DNA of 49,741 nt from Planctomycetota bacterium (lineage in GTDB: Bacteria; Planctomycetota; Phycisphaerae; Sedimentisphaerales; Anaerobacaceae): positions 1 to 49,741 of the forward strand of contig JALORE010000011.1 of NCBI GenBank assembly GCA_025459125.1, in the 5' to 3' direction. Shown here in pieces: positions 24,804 to 33,548 of the stretch; position 1 is the stretch's first letter, and every line of letters begins with the position of its first letter. The notes beneath the pieces are model-generated. The model did no database searches and was not told the origin of the DNA. It saw only the letters and a program-made list of their open reading frames with translations. The position numbers and the translations under genes were made by a program.

Positions 24804-25571
24804 TCAGGCGAAGAAGTCTTTGCGCCGGCGCAACTCAGCAAAAACCTCCAAGGGATCTGCGCCGGCCATGCTCAGGGCGGCCTGGACCTGGGGGGTATCG
24901 CTCTGCAGGAAGATGTTCGTCGCGCTTTCCTGTGCGATCGTAGAGGGGACGGTCAGACGCCGGTATTCGACCGCCTTCTGCACTTCGGCCAGACGCTCCC
25001 GGAACCGGCGGTTGGCGGGATCGACATGGACGGCAAATTCGTAGTTCTCCAGCGTATAGTCGTGGCCGCAGTAGACCGAGGTGTCGGGCGGCAGGCCGGC
25101 GAGCCGCTGCAGGGACTTCCACAACGCGGCCGCCTCGCCTTCCAGCACGCGGCCGCAGCCGCCGACGAAAAGGGTATCGCCCGTGTAGACCAGACCCCGC
25201 GCCCCGTTTTGTGGCGGGACGTAGTAGCAGACCGACGAGCGCGTGTGGCCCGGGGTTGCCAGCACCCGGACCGTGGTTGTGCCGAGGGTCAGGACATCGC
25301 CGTCCGCGACGGTGCGATCGGAGCCGAGGATGAGCGAACGATCGACGCCGATCATCTCGCACGGCGTCTGGGCGCGGAGATCCGCCGCTCCGGCCATGTG
25401 GTCCCAATGGTGGTGCGTAACGAGGATGGCTGCCAGGGACAGATCGTGCTGCCGCAGAGCCCGGAGCACCGTTGGAGCGTCGCCCGGGTCTACGACGAAG
25501 GCGCGGCCGTCGCCGCAGGGGTGCAGATACATGAAGTTGTCGCCCGCACGAAGAGAGATGACCTGGGTCAT
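24804..25571 (-). CDS. gloB: Glyoxalase II / hydroxyacylglutathione hydrolase (metallo-beta-lactamase fold)
   Basis: 255 residues. The dinuclear metal site is complete: THHHWDH near residue 55, the later His in ATPGHTRSS, the bridging Asp in VYTGDTLFVGGCGR, and the last His in YCGHDYTLENYEFA. The C-terminal GloB extension (RFRERLAEVQKAVEYRRLTVPSTIAQE in pieces) distinguishes it from other MBL hydrolases. It hydrolyses S-lactoylglutathione or a related thioester in methylglyoxal detoxification; many Planctomycetes lack glutathione, so the thiol is uncertain. The start overlaps the archaemetzincin stop by four bases (ATGA), so the two are one operon. Confidence 0.9.
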   Translation of the reverse strand: MTQVISLRAGDNFMYLHPCGDGRAFVVDPGDAPTVLRALRQHDLSLAAILVTHHHWDHMAGAADLRAQTPCEMIGVDRSLILGSDRTVADGDVLTLGTTTVRVLATPGHTRSSVCYYVPPQNGARGLVYTGDTLFVGGCGRVLEGEAAALWKSLQRLAGLPPDTSVYCGHDYTLENYEFAVHVDPANRRFRERLAEVQKAVEYRRLTVPSTIAQESATNIFLQSDTPQVQAALSMAGADPLEVFAELRRRKDFFA

Positions 25572-26419
25572 GATGAGGTTCCTTCGCCGATGGTCTCGAT
25601 GATCCTGCGGGCCTCCGCGCCGCCCACGATGCGTTCGAGACGCGTCCGGGTCCAGACGGCCTCGTCGTCAAACTCGACCTTGCGGTAGAACCGGTAGAGG
25701 CGCGCGTACCGCGCGGGGACGTCGAACCCGATGCTCCCGTGCAGCTGGCGCAGATCGACGGCGCACTCGTGCAAGGGACATGCATCGCTTGCCGCCAAGT
25801 GATTCGAGCCGTTGAAAACGCAGTGGAACCACAGGCAGTGCGCCAGGCCGAACATGTGGCCGGTCTCGTGCGCCAGCACTCTGCAGCTGCCGCGCAGCAG
25901 CGTGCGTGCGTGATCGGGACCGCGCGGCCCGCCGTGGAATGCCGGAGCGTAGCGCGCCAAGCTGTACACGCCGACGCGCTCGCGCAGGCTCGCCTGCCCA
26001 AACAGGAAGTTCCACGAGGCTTTCGGGTAGAGGTCCTCCATGGTGATGCCGAGCAGGCAGAAGGCATCATGGGGAATCCGTTTCTTCAGAGCCGCCAGAA
26101 TGTCCGTCGTCAAAAGCTGGCGGTTCCTGGTCGAGGGGTTCTGACGCGCGGCAATGCCCTGGCCGCTGAGGCCGGCCGTCGGCAGGACACGCACCTCCAG
26201 AGCGAAATAGGCTGCCGCATACTCCCGCAGCAGGTCGAGGGCCGGGGCGGCGCCGGCGCGAAACTCGCCCAAGGGCAGGAGGTACAGGATGGTCCCGATC
26301 GCCCGCCGACTTTGTTCTCGGTCTGGTATCGCAAAGCTCATGGCACCCGCCACCATCGGCAGGAACAACCCCATGCCGACCCACCCCATCTTCATCCCGT
26401 ATTCCTGAAACCTGCTCAT
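25568..26419 (-). CDS. Archaemetzincin-like zinc metalloprotease
   Basis: 283 residues with an N-terminal hydrophobic anchor or signal (GWVGMGLFLPMVAGAMSFA). The zinc motif is AHETGHMFGLAHC, with H184, E185, H188 and H194. It is followed by the second cysteine of the family (C200), then FNGSNHLAASDACPLHECAVDL. This arrangement of His and Cys is the archaemetzincin (peptidase M54) signature, normally with a second zinc bound by four Cys. The Met that normally follows the second Cys (CVMNGSNH in relatives) is Phe here (codon TTC). It precedes and overlaps gloB. The substrate is unknown for the whole family. Confidence 0.82.
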   Translation of the reverse strand: MSRFQEYGMKMGWVGMGLFLPMVAGAMSFAIPDREQSRRAIGTILYLLPLGEFRAGAAPALDLLREYAAAYFALEVRVLPTAGLSGQGIAARQNPSTRNRQLLTTDILAALKKRIPHDAFCLLGITMEDLYPKASWNFLFGQASLRERVGVYSLARYAPAFHGGPRGPDHARTLLRGSCRVLAHETGHMFGLAHCLWFHCVFNGSNHLAASDACPLHECAVDLRQLHGSIGFDVPARYARLYRFYRKVEFDDEAVWTRTRLERIVGGAEARRIIETIGEGTSS

Positions 26420-26558
26420 GGCCCCTGAACCTATCAGCTTGGCCGGCGCACGTCAAGCATGGCACTATCGGCATACAGCGGCGGATTCGCCCGCATCATA
26501 GGGCGCGCATCCCCGCCCGCCTCTTGAGAGTCTCACGGTCGTTCGAGACACTGTGGTG

Positions 26559-26615
26559 CATCGTGCGAAGACGCACGATATCGGGGGCGAGCGGGGACGC
26601 GCGCCCTACGAGGAC
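26559..26615 (-). repeat. Palindromic repeat, GTCCCCGCTCGCC family
   Basis: On the minus strand it reads TCCTCGTAGGGCGCGCGTCC, CCGCTCGCC, then ATCGTGCGTCTTCGCACGAT, a perfect hairpin. The copy at 30618-30668 has the same two-part order. It lies just after the stop of the DUF5060-type glycosidase. Confidence 0.7.
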
Positions 26616-26641
26616 CGGAGTCGCCGAACAGACTCCCTTTT

Positions 26642-28789
26642 CTAATCGGCGAAGGTGGCGGGGAGGATCTTGCAGGCCAGATCGTTCGTGAAGGGCGGGA
26701 CCGGCAATTGGAGAAGACCGCCCTCCAGGGCGAGAGTCTGTCGGCTGATGGACTCGCCTTCGTACGTGTCCCACCAGAGTACGGTGTAGTTGCCCGGATG
26801 GAGACCCTGGATCGTGACGGTGGCGGAATCGATCGGTTCCGGTGTCCGCTTCTGAACGACCCGATTCCACCACGTGGCTTGGCGGTTGACCAGCCACAGG
26901 CAGGCGCGATCGGTGCCCTGGCGTCCCAGCAGGCGCAGACGCGGCTCGGACGTCGTGGCGGTGGTCGGTTCCAGTCCGGCCGGCGCGACATTGGCCAGGA
27001 AGGCCGCCAGCGGCTGGTAGTGCCGGTAGGCATTCTGCTGGTCCAGGACCTCCCACCACCAGAACATCGCGGTACCCGAACTGCCGGCGAACGCCGAGGC
27101 CCACAGGCAGTTGTGGAAGTGCACGCCGTCGCGGTCCTGCTTCATGTAATCGTTCAGGCCCCATTTCGCGGTGGCCAGGCCGAACTCGCCGATGAGGGCC
27201 GGTTTGGCCGGGGCGTTGTCCCGGAGGAAACGCGTTTGGCGGACGATCGATTCGACCTCGTCCTGGAAATCATCGTCGTCCGGACGCATGTAGTGGTGGG
27301 TTTGTGCGATGTCGAGCTGTGGATGGCGGCAGTCCCGGGCGGAAGGGGCCCAGGTGCTGGTGGTCCGCAGATGGCCGTAGACGTCGACCGCCGCGAGGTA
27401 GTCGCCCACCTCGGCGTAGAACCGGTCCGTGGGTTTGCCGGGGTCCATTTCGTTCCAATATTCCCACGCGGCCACGCTGGTGGAATAGCCCCAGCGAGCC
27501 ACGGCGTATCGCAGGAACTTCTTCGCATCCGCCACGGCCAGGCGATATTCGGGACTGTCCACTTTGGACAGGGCATTCATGTACAGGTCGCGCGTGATCG
27601 CGCAGAGCATGAGATAGATGCCATGGTGCTCGGCGGCCTCGACCAGCTGATCCAGCATGAAACAATCGAGCGGATTGTAATAGCCCCGGACCGGTCGATT
27701 GACATCCGCCTCCCAGAACAACTCGGCGCTGCCCCCGGCCTCCTGCAGTGACAGCGCATCGAGCCAGATGGTGCCCGGTCCGACGAGGCTGAAGGTGACC
27801 CGGCCCAGCCAGCGTTCGTTTTCGCCGGTCGTGAACTCGCGGCGGAACGTCTGCCAGTCGGGACTCCCCTCCCCGGCCGCGGGCTCCTCCCAACTGTTGC
27901 TGCCGACCTGCACGCGCAGAGCCTGGCAGCCCTCGGCCTTGAACTTCCCCGTGAACACGTAGAGCGTCCTGGGTCGCAGGCCGACCGGATGCGAAGGGGA
28001 CGCAGTGATGGACGTCCCCTGATTGCCCTGGATGCGGATGCACCGGCGGGCCTGCGGATCGCCCGCGCTGCCCGGGATCGGGACCACGAGGGACTCCGTG
28101 GTCCAGGAACGCCGCCACGCGCTTTTCTGGGCCTCAAGGGCCAGGGCCCAATCCTGGCAGCAGGTCCAGACCCGCACGAAGTTCGCGCCATGGGCGGCGA
28201 GCTTGCCCAGGATCTGCTCGGCCCGGATCGGGGTGACATATTGCGTCTCACCGATGAAGGCCAGGTTCTGTCCGAGAGCGAAGAACGGCTCACCCTCCGA
28301 GAATTCGAGATAGCGGGGGTCCTTCGTGCCGGTACGGAGGAATCCTTTGCGCGACGACGCAACACAGGAGAACGTCACCGGCTTGGCCGTGACCTCACCT
28401 TGCCGATCGCGCAGCGAGGCGACGGCGGTATACGTGCCGATCTCGGTCGGCGCGAAGCGGGCCTGCCAGGACCCGACCTCGCGCGGATAATACCAGGCGG
28501 TGGTCCGCCCGCCTTGCGGGATATCCTGCCGCTCATAGTCCTGCCCGAAGAACGCCGGCAGCACGAGCGAGCGCCCGCTGGGACTCGTGATCCGCACGTT
28601 GAGCTCGACCTCGCAAGGATCGAACGCATTGGCGTACTGCCGGCCGACGTCGATCCGCATCTGGAGTTTCGCGTACTTGCCAACCTGCTCCCGGTCCGTG
28701 CTCAGGACGATTCCCTGCCCCGCGTGCATGCTCCCCACGCCCACCGCCCACACCAGGACAAACGCCGCCATGCCTCTGCGTAACATCAT
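26642..28789 (-). CDS. Secreted clan GH-A glycoside hydrolase with DUF5060-type N-terminal domain
   Basis: 715 residues from the ATG at 28789, which has GGAGGAA upstream. The order is: signal peptide (GMAAFVLVWAVGVGSMHAG); a beta-sandwich of DUF5060 type (about 25-140, ending at YYPREVGSWQARFAPTEIGTYTAVA); and the first half of a TIM barrel (GANFVRVWTCCQDWAL). Next is an inserted carbohydrate-binding-like domain (about 235-370, with LYVFTGKFKAEG and WLGRVTFSLVGPGTIWLDAL). The barrel then continues with the acid/base in WEYWNEMDPG (E447) and the nucleophile in ALIGEFGLAT (E535). A C-terminal beta domain ends it. The insertion of a binding module in the barrel is typical of large Planctomycete glycosidases. 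Substrate unknown. It is not in an obvious operon. Confidence 0.78.
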   Translation of the reverse strand: MMLRRGMAAFVLVWAVGVGSMHAGQGIVLSTDREQVGKYAKLQMRIDVGRQYANAFDPCEVELNVRITSPSGRSLVLPAFFGQDYERQDIPQGGRTTAWYYPREVGSWQARFAPTEIGTYTAVASLRDRQGEVTAKPVTFSCVASSRKGFLRTGTKDPRYLEFSEGEPFFALGQNLAFIGETQYVTPIRAEQILGKLAAHGANFVRVWTCCQDWALALEAQKSAWRRSWTTESLVVPIPGSAGDPQARRCIRIQGNQGTSITASPSHPVGLRPRTLYVFTGKFKAEGCQALRVQVGSNSWEEPAAGEGSPDWQTFRREFTTGENERWLGRVTFSLVGPGTIWLDALSLQEAGGSAELFWEADVNRPVRGYYNPLDCFMLDQLVEAAEHHGIYLMLCAITRDLYMNALSKVDSPEYRLAVADAKKFLRYAVARWGYSTSVAAWEYWNEMDPGKPTDRFYAEVGDYLAAVDVYGHLRTTSTWAPSARDCRHPQLDIAQTHHYMRPDDDDFQDEVESIVRQTRFLRDNAPAKPALIGEFGLATAKWGLNDYMKQDRDGVHFHNCLWASAFAGSSGTAMFWWWEVLDQQNAYRHYQPLAAFLANVAPAGLEPTTATTSEPRLRLLGRQGTDRACLWLVNRQATWWNRVVQKRTPEPIDSATVTIQGLHPGNYTVLWWDTYEGESISRQTLALEGGLLQLPVPPFTNDLACKILPATFAD

Positions 28790-29085
28790 CCGCGGTTCCT
28801 CCCGACGATTGGGTCTCCCGTTCTTAGTTGACGATCGGTTGTTCAGGCGGCATAGAGTTGCCTGCGTTCCCAAAGAATGGTTCGGTAGATGTCGTTGAGT
28901 CGGATTCTATCGGGTCCAGCATGCTCCGGCAAGCGGGAAACGGCGCGAGGGTACATGACTGTTCTTGCCCGTCTGCCGCCAGCCAGTGCCGTTCGGAAGG
29001 TGCGTTTGTCGCTTTGCGGGTACCGATGGGGAGCTTGCCGCGTGGTTCTATACGTCTTTCGTTTCGGCAGAGACGCAAGCGGGAG
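28790..29085. other. Gene-free stretch before an inverted repeat
   Basis: About 300 bases between the glycosidase start and the element at 29086. No reading frame here resembles a protein, and no continuation of the truncated gene beyond the repeat was found. It may hold the promoter of the glycosidase, but none stands out. Confidence 0.4.
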
Positions 29086-29156
29086 AAAAGGGGACATTCT
29101 ACTTACTCATCCTTCTCGTTATCGGGGCTGACGGAAAAAGCAGAATGTCCCCTTTT
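29086..29156. repeat. 71-base inverted-repeat element with GGGGACATTCT arms
   Basis: AAAAGGGGACATTCT (29086-29100) pairs perfectly with AGAATGTCCCCTTTT (29142-29156). Arms of this kind are familiar near REP-associated (Y1-type) transposase genes in several phyla; no transposase is present here. Its right arm forms the end of the truncated gene 29119-29421. Confidence 0.8.
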
Positions 29157-29421
29157 CCTGCCCTTGCGCGTCGAAGCAGAAACGGAGGGACTCGGCTCCT
29201 CCTCCGGGCGACACGATGATTCCCTTCAGTCCCAGGTTGCCATCAATCGTCATGCCCCGGCGGGCGGGCCGCAGCCGAGCATCCGGCGGTTGCTCCCCGT
29301 CGTCATCCAGTTGCCTGGACTCCCATCCCATGCTCGCCGCGATGTCCGCCAGTTCCGCGCGCAACCGGGCGATCTGGCCCAGGTCATTCAACCGCCCGCG
29401 ATAATGGATCGTAATGCCCAT
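29119..29421 (-). pseudogene. Small unknown protein truncated by an inverted repeat
   Basis: From the ATG at 29421 the frame gives about 100 residues: MGITIHYRGRLNDLGQIARL, then a helix-rich ELADIAASMGWESRQLDDDG, and a beta region LGLKGIIVSPGGGAESLRFCF. The last 17 or so residues (QGQEKGTFCFFRQPR) are encoded by the repeat at 29086-29156, so the original C-terminus has been lost. The beginning resembles a small Planctomycete family with an MxITIHYRG start, recognised from memory; its function is unknown. Not in an operon. It may still be translated as a shortened protein. Confidence 0.6.
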
Positions 29422-29520
29422 GATTGTATCCGCCCCGCGCTTGGGATCCACGGTGACCGACAGTCCATCGCATGCTGACTACCCCGGCAAGCGGCATCTC
29501 CTGCGCTGGCCGGATTGGGC

Positions 29521-29549
29521 TTGCCTGTACGGACCCTGTGGATCATACT
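29521..29549 (+). promoter_or_regulatory. Candidate promoter for the isomerase-like gene
   Basis: TTGCCT (29521-29526), 17 bases, CATACT (29544-29549). A start near 29557 would give a leader of about 65 bases. Moderate match only. Confidence 0.4.
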
Positions 29550-29620
29550 GATATGCGTGCCGGGTGACGGCGTAAGGGAAGGATGCATACCACGGGCTCA
29601 GTATTGAGGAGCTTCGAACG

Positions 29621-30562
29621 ATGAACGATAGAGTTTCTTCCCGGCGGGAGTTGCTCAAAGAAACGGTGCTGGCGACGGGTTTGGCGGCGGTGCTGCCGAG
29701 CGTGGGGAGCGGCGCGGGTCCGAGCGCCCTGCACGTGGCGTGCAATCAGTATCCGTGGGGGACATTCTACGCACGGCAGAAGAAGGATTTCAACAAGCTG
29801 CTCGATGCGGGACTGGCCGAGGTGAAGGCCAGCGGCAATGACGGCTTCGAGCCGGGCGTTGGCGGGCTGCAACAGATCGAGCAGATGACGCCGCTGTTGA
29901 AGAAGCATGGACTCGAGATGTGGTCGCTCTACGTCAACAGCACGCTACACGAGGCCGGCCAGGCGGAAAAGAGTATCGAGGACGTCGTGGCCGCGGCGGG
30001 GAAGGCCCAGGCGTTTGGCACGCGGATCATTGTGACCAATCCCAGCCCGCTCCGCTGGGGCGGAGCGGAGAACAAGACGGATGAGCATCTCCAGGTGCAG
30101 GCGGCGGCCCTGGACAAGCTCGGCGCCCGGCTCAAGCAGATGGGGCTGGTGCTGGCCTACCACAATCACGACATGGAGCTGCGCTGTGCCGCCCGGGAGT
30201 TCCACCACATGATGGCCGGCACCGATCCGGCCCATGTCACTCTGTGCCTGGATGCCCATTGGATCTACCGGGGCTCGGGCAACTCGCAGGTGGCGTTGTT
30301 CGACGTTGTGAAGCTGTATGGCCCGCGCATCACCGAATTGCACCTGCGCCAATCGCAGAACGGCGTCTGGACGGAGGCCTTCGGGCCGGGCGACATCGAC
30401 TATCCACGTCTGGCCGCCGGCCTGCTCCAGATCGGTGTCAAGCCCCTGCTGGTCCTGGAGCAGGCGGTCGAAGCGGGATCGCCGAACACCATGAACGCGG
30501 TCGGGGCCTTCCAAAAGAGCACCGCATACGCGCGGCAGGTGTTTGCGGATTTCGCGGCCTGA
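29621..30562 (+). CDS. Tat-exported sugar phosphate isomerase/epimerase-like TIM barrel
   Basis: 313 residues of the xylose isomerase-like TIM-barrel family (AP endonuclease 2 superfamily). The N-terminus has a twin-arginine signal (SSRRELLKETVLATGLAAVL), so the folded, probably metal-loaded enzyme goes to the periplasm. Barrel features include GNDGFEPGVGGLQ, LAYHNHDMEL (a metal-ligand-type His-Asn-His) and VTLCLDAHWIYRG. ELHLRQSQNGVWTEAFGPGDIDY closes the active site. Planctomycetes encode many such exported isomerase-like proteins next to oxidoreductases for unusual sugars or inositols. No partner gene lies beside it here. The reaction is unknown. Confidence 0.85.
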   Translation: MNDRVSSRRELLKETVLATGLAAVLPSVGSGAGPSALHVACNQYPWGTFYARQKKDFNKLLDAGLAEVKASGNDGFEPGVGGLQQIEQMTPLLKKHGLEMWSLYVNSTLHEAGQAEKSIEDVVAAAGKAQAFGTRIIVTNPSPLRWGGAENKTDEHLQVQAAALDKLGARLKQMGLVLAYHNHDMELRCAAREFHHMMAGTDPAHVTLCLDAHWIYRGSGNSQVALFDVVKLYGPRITELHLRQSQNGVWTEAFGPGDIDYPRLAAGLLQIGVKPLLVLEQAVEAGSPNTMNAVGAFQKSTAYARQVFADFAA

Positions 30563-30617
30563 ACCTCATGAGTCTTGATGGACAATCTCGGGGTTGGCCG
30601 CTCCCTGCGGTCCTCCT

Positions 30618-30668
30618 CGTAGGGCGAGCGTCCCCGCTCGCCTGAGACGTCGTGCGCGGACGCACGAC
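30618..30668 (+). repeat. Palindromic repeat, GTCCCCGCTCGCC family
   Basis: CGTAGGGCGAGCGTCC, CCGCTCGCC (30618-30642), followed by the hairpin GTCGTGCG / CGCACGAC (30649-30668). The order matches the minus-strand copy at 26559-26615; the first half recurs as an inverted pair at 44664-44786. Located downstream of the isomerase-like gene. Confidence 0.75.
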
Positions 30669-30794
30669 CTACGAAGAGTGGTTGGCGAGGGCCTGACATT
30701 ACTGAACTTGGGTGTCAGAACTCAGCAAGGTGGGCGTCGCAGAGGGATTTGCCGGACTTGACCGCCAGGCACGGGGGCGGGTATAAACCCGGAT

Positions 30795-31496
30795 ATGGAG
30801 AAGTACACGCCGGAAAGAGGAATTCGGGTCATGAGCCGGGACGAGGTCCGCCGGGTCGATGCCTGGGCGATCGAGGAGATCGGCGTGCCCGGCGTCGTGC
30901 TCATGGAGAACGCCGGCCGCAGTTGTGCGGAACTCATCCAACAGAAGTTGGCGCATCAGGCGGAGGCGCGTGTCTGCCTCTTCTGCGGAACGGGCAACAA
31001 TGGCGGGGATGGTTTCGTTATCGCGCGGCACCTGCTCAATGCCGGTCTGCGGGCCAGAACGGTGCTCTGTGGCGCGCGGGAAAAGGTCCGCAGTGACGCC
31101 CGGATCAACCTGGAGATCCTGGAGCGGCTCGGCCATCCGGTCGAGCTGCTGGACCCGGGGACCGATCAGCCCGCTGTGCGCGTGCAGACCTTTGCCGGCG
31201 ACGCGGATGTTGTGGTCGACGCTCTGTTCGGCACGGGCCTGCACGGCGAGGTGCAGCAGGAGCACCGCCGGTTGCTGGAGGCGATCGATGGTCTCGCGAA
31301 ACCTGTCCTGGCGGTGGATATCCCCTCCGGTCTGGACTGCGATACCGGCCGGCCGCTCGGGGCCGCGGTCCGGGCCGCCTGGACAGTGACGTTCGTGGCG
31401 ATGAAGAAGGGTTTTCTCGCCTGGCCCGAGGCCCGGCACTACACCGGGGAAGTCTACGTGGCCCCGATCGGAATCCAGCCTCGGCCGCAGCCCTGA
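30795..31496 (+). CDS. nnrE: NAD(P)H-hydrate epimerase (YjeF N-terminal domain)
   Basis: 233 residues, a single YjeF_N domain. It interconverts R and S forms of hydrated NAD(P)H so that a dehydratase can repair them. Signature parts are GVPGVVLMENAGRSCAEL, the nucleotide-binding GTGNNGGDGFVIARHL, DALFGTGLHGEV, and AVDIPSGLDCDTG. The dehydratase half (NnrD) found fused in E. coli is absent and is not next door, so it must be encoded elsewhere. ATG 30795 opens the frame; ATG 30831 with AGAGGAA upstream is equally possible and would remove 12 residues. Stand-alone gene. Confidence 0.92.
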   Translation: MEKYTPERGIRVMSRDEVRRVDAWAIEEIGVPGVVLMENAGRSCAELIQQKLAHQAEARVCLFCGTGNNGGDGFVIARHLLNAGLRARTVLCGAREKVRSDARINLEILERLGHPVELLDPGTDQPAVRVQTFAGDADVVVDALFGTGLHGEVQQEHRRLLEAIDGLAKPVLAVDIPSGLDCDTGRPLGAAVRAAWTVTFVAMKKGFLAWPEARHYTGEVYVAPIGIQPRPQP

Positions 31497-31798
31497 CAGA
31501 AGGCGGGCTCACGAGATCAGGACGTCCGCCCAGGCATAGTTCATGATCTCTCCGGTTACCCGGAAGTTGTAGGGTGGGCTGGGCTCACCATCTGGCTCGG
31601 GACGAATCGGGGCAACGAATGGTGGGCACAGCCCACCCTGCGAGCGTGCCGAGTCATCCCCGGAACGGCCTCTTCGTTTGGACTTGAGGGGCCCGGAGGC
31701 CGATCTGGACGGCGAAGTATGCTCAGGCCGGATGAGCCCAGAGGGGTTCTACCCGCGTAAACGCGGAACTCCGAACGGCTGCAGGCACCCGCGCAGGA
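31497..31798. other. Intergenic region with an inverted repeat
   Basis: 302 bases between convergent genes. It contains an 18-of-20 inverted repeat of AGGGTGGGCTGGGCTCACCA (31571-31590) with 31620-31639, a type common in many bacterial genomes. The rest has no gene. The repeat may serve as a transcript end for nnrE. Confidence 0.6.
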
Positions 31799-33307
31799 TC
31801 AGAGCGCGCCGGGTCGGCCCGTCTGGTTGGCGTAGCCGGTGAAGTAGAGGAACCGGTCGTAGTTGAAGATGGGGACGCAGAGCTTCTGAGCCTGCGCGCG
31901 AATCTGCTGATACCGCTCGTTCCGCGCCTTGGCGGCGTCGTATCTCTCCCGGGCGGTCGGGTCGGCTGTCTGGATCTCGACCGTAGGCTCGGCCGGCACC
32001 TTCGGCTCCGCGCCGAGGATGACGTAATCCGTCAGTGCTGTCACTTCGGTGGAAGACACGCCGCCCCACTTCTGAATCATCGCTTCGATCCGGGTCACCC
32101 CGTCGTAGTCCGGCCGGCCGTCGCCGTCGGTGTCGAAGTCGCCCACCACCACGAACTGATTCTGCTGGCTGGCATCCCAGATGAGGTTGGCAATGTGGTC
32201 GCCGACGGCGATGGGATTGCGGCGGTCGGACGACAACACGCGGGCCGTGGCCACCTTGCTGTCGATCGCGAAGATCTCCACCTGGGCCTTGGGCTTGCCG
32301 TCACGCGGGATCCCGGCGCTGCGGTCGTAGACGGAGAAGGTCAGGCCCTGATAGATGCGGTCTTCGGAACCCAGATTGATCCGGACGACGCCGGCCGGCT
32401 GATCCACGAGGATGACGGCGCCATCCGGCTGGAAGGCCGGGGCCTCTTTGTCCGGCGCGGGCCGGATGTCGCTGAGCTGGGTCAGGGCGCCCTGGAGCCT
32501 GCCGAGCGTCACGTTATGCTCCGCTTGCGTCTTGAGCAACTCGTCATTCAACTGCTTGGCGTTGGCCTGCGCTTTCGCGAGATCGCCCTGCAGGATACCG
32601 AGCTGCTGCTTGGTGCTCTGATCGTTCGTGGCGCTCAGCTGGGCGTATTGGCCTTTGATGGCGTTGACCTGTTGCTCGCAAGCGTTCACCCGGGCGGTCA
32701 GATCGTTCTTGGTCTTCTCCATATCCGCGACCGCATCGTCGAACCTCCCCTTGAGGGTGGCCAACGCCTGCTCGGTCGAGTTCCTCGCCTGGGTGACCTT
32801 GTCGAGCTCCGCCAGCAGATCGCGGATGACGTCCGTCAGGGCCACCTGGACCGGGGCGGCGGCATTGGGGTCCGCCGGACGGTTGGGGTCGGCTTTGGCG
32901 TTCGGGTCGACGGCGGTGGCCGCGGCCCCCGCCAGCGGGATGTAAGTGCGGGCGCGCTCGAACAGGGGCTGGATTGCCTGGCGGGTCTCCGTCAGTTTAA
33001 CCTCGGCCGTGGTTGCTCGGACCGGCGTGCCCTTGACCAGCATGACCGCCTGGTCGAGGTGCTCGACCACGGTCCCGAGATTGCTCTTGCCGGGCAAGCG
33101 CGCGCCGACGATGGTCCCGAGGTTGCGCGATTCTTCCCGGCTGACCATCGTATCCATCTCGTTCTGGAGCGTGTCCCTCGTGGTGCGGAGTTCCTCGGCC
33201 CGGACGTAGTAGATCACCGCCGCCGTGGTCGCAATCACGAACAGGGCGACAAAGGTGATCAGCGTGTAAAGCATGGCATTGCTTTGACGTCTTTTACCTG
33301 CCGGCAT
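31799..33307 (-). CDS. Membrane-anchored coiled-coil protein with calcium-loop-like motif, unknown function
   Basis: 502 residues. A short basic end is followed by one transmembrane helix (about 12-36, LYTLITFVALFVIATTAAVIY), leaving the rest outside the cytoplasm. A coiled coil covers about 160-275 (TEQALATLKGRFDDAVADMEKTKNDL and following), preceded by a DPNAKADPNRPADPNA linker. A beta-rich domain follows (AVILVDQPAGVVRINLGSEDRIYQGLTFSVY). The C-terminal part contains VVVGDFDTDGDGRPDYDG, an EF-hand/dockerin-like Asp loop. Next comes RIEAMIQKWGGVSSTEVTALTDYVILG, which resembles a BRCT domain. AGGAG lies before the ATG and a good promoter upstream. It looks like a Planctomycete-specific envelope protein; no function can be assigned. 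Confidence 0.78.
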   Translation of the reverse strand: MPAGKRRQSNAMLYTLITFVALFVIATTAAVIYYVRAEELRTTRDTLQNEMDTMVSREESRNLGTIVGARLPGKSNLGTVVEHLDQAVMLVKGTPVRATTAEVKLTETRQAIQPLFERARTYIPLAGAAATAVDPNAKADPNRPADPNAAAPVQVALTDVIRDLLAELDKVTQARNSTEQALATLKGRFDDAVADMEKTKNDLTARVNACEQQVNAIKGQYAQLSATNDQSTKQQLGILQGDLAKAQANAKQLNDELLKTQAEHNVTLGRLQGALTQLSDIRPAPDKEAPAFQPDGAVILVDQPAGVVRINLGSEDRIYQGLTFSVYDRSAGIPRDGKPKAQVEIFAIDSKVATARVLSSDRRNPIAVGDHIANLIWDASQQNQFVVVGDFDTDGDGRPDYDGVTRIEAMIQKWGGVSSTEVTALTDYVILGAEPKVPAEPTVEIQTADPTARERYDAAKARNERYQQIRAQAQKLCVPIFNYDRFLYFTGYANQTGRPGAL

Positions 33308-33356
33308 AGAGAACTCCTTGGTCGAGAACGTCTCCCATAACTACCAGTTTAGCCAT

Positions 33357-33385
33357 ATTATCACCTTTGGCGCGGCGATAGTCAA
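33357..33385 (-). promoter_or_regulatory. Sigma70-type promoter of the coiled-coil protein gene
   Basis: Minus strand: TTGACT (33385-33380), 17 bases, GATAAT (33362-33357). Transcription would start near 33350, about 43 bases before the ATG. Confidence 0.7.
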
Positions 33386-33548
33386 GAAAAAAGAAGGGAC
33401 ATCTCGGGTGGGGCGACAGGGGGGATCAGGCCGCCTGGGACGTTGTCTGGAAGCCGGAAGCAGGAGGGTTGATTGTTCATTGGCCAAGTGAGAGACGGGA
33501 GTCAACCATGCCACGGCGGCGTCTCCACGGATAGCCCCTGCAGTCCTG

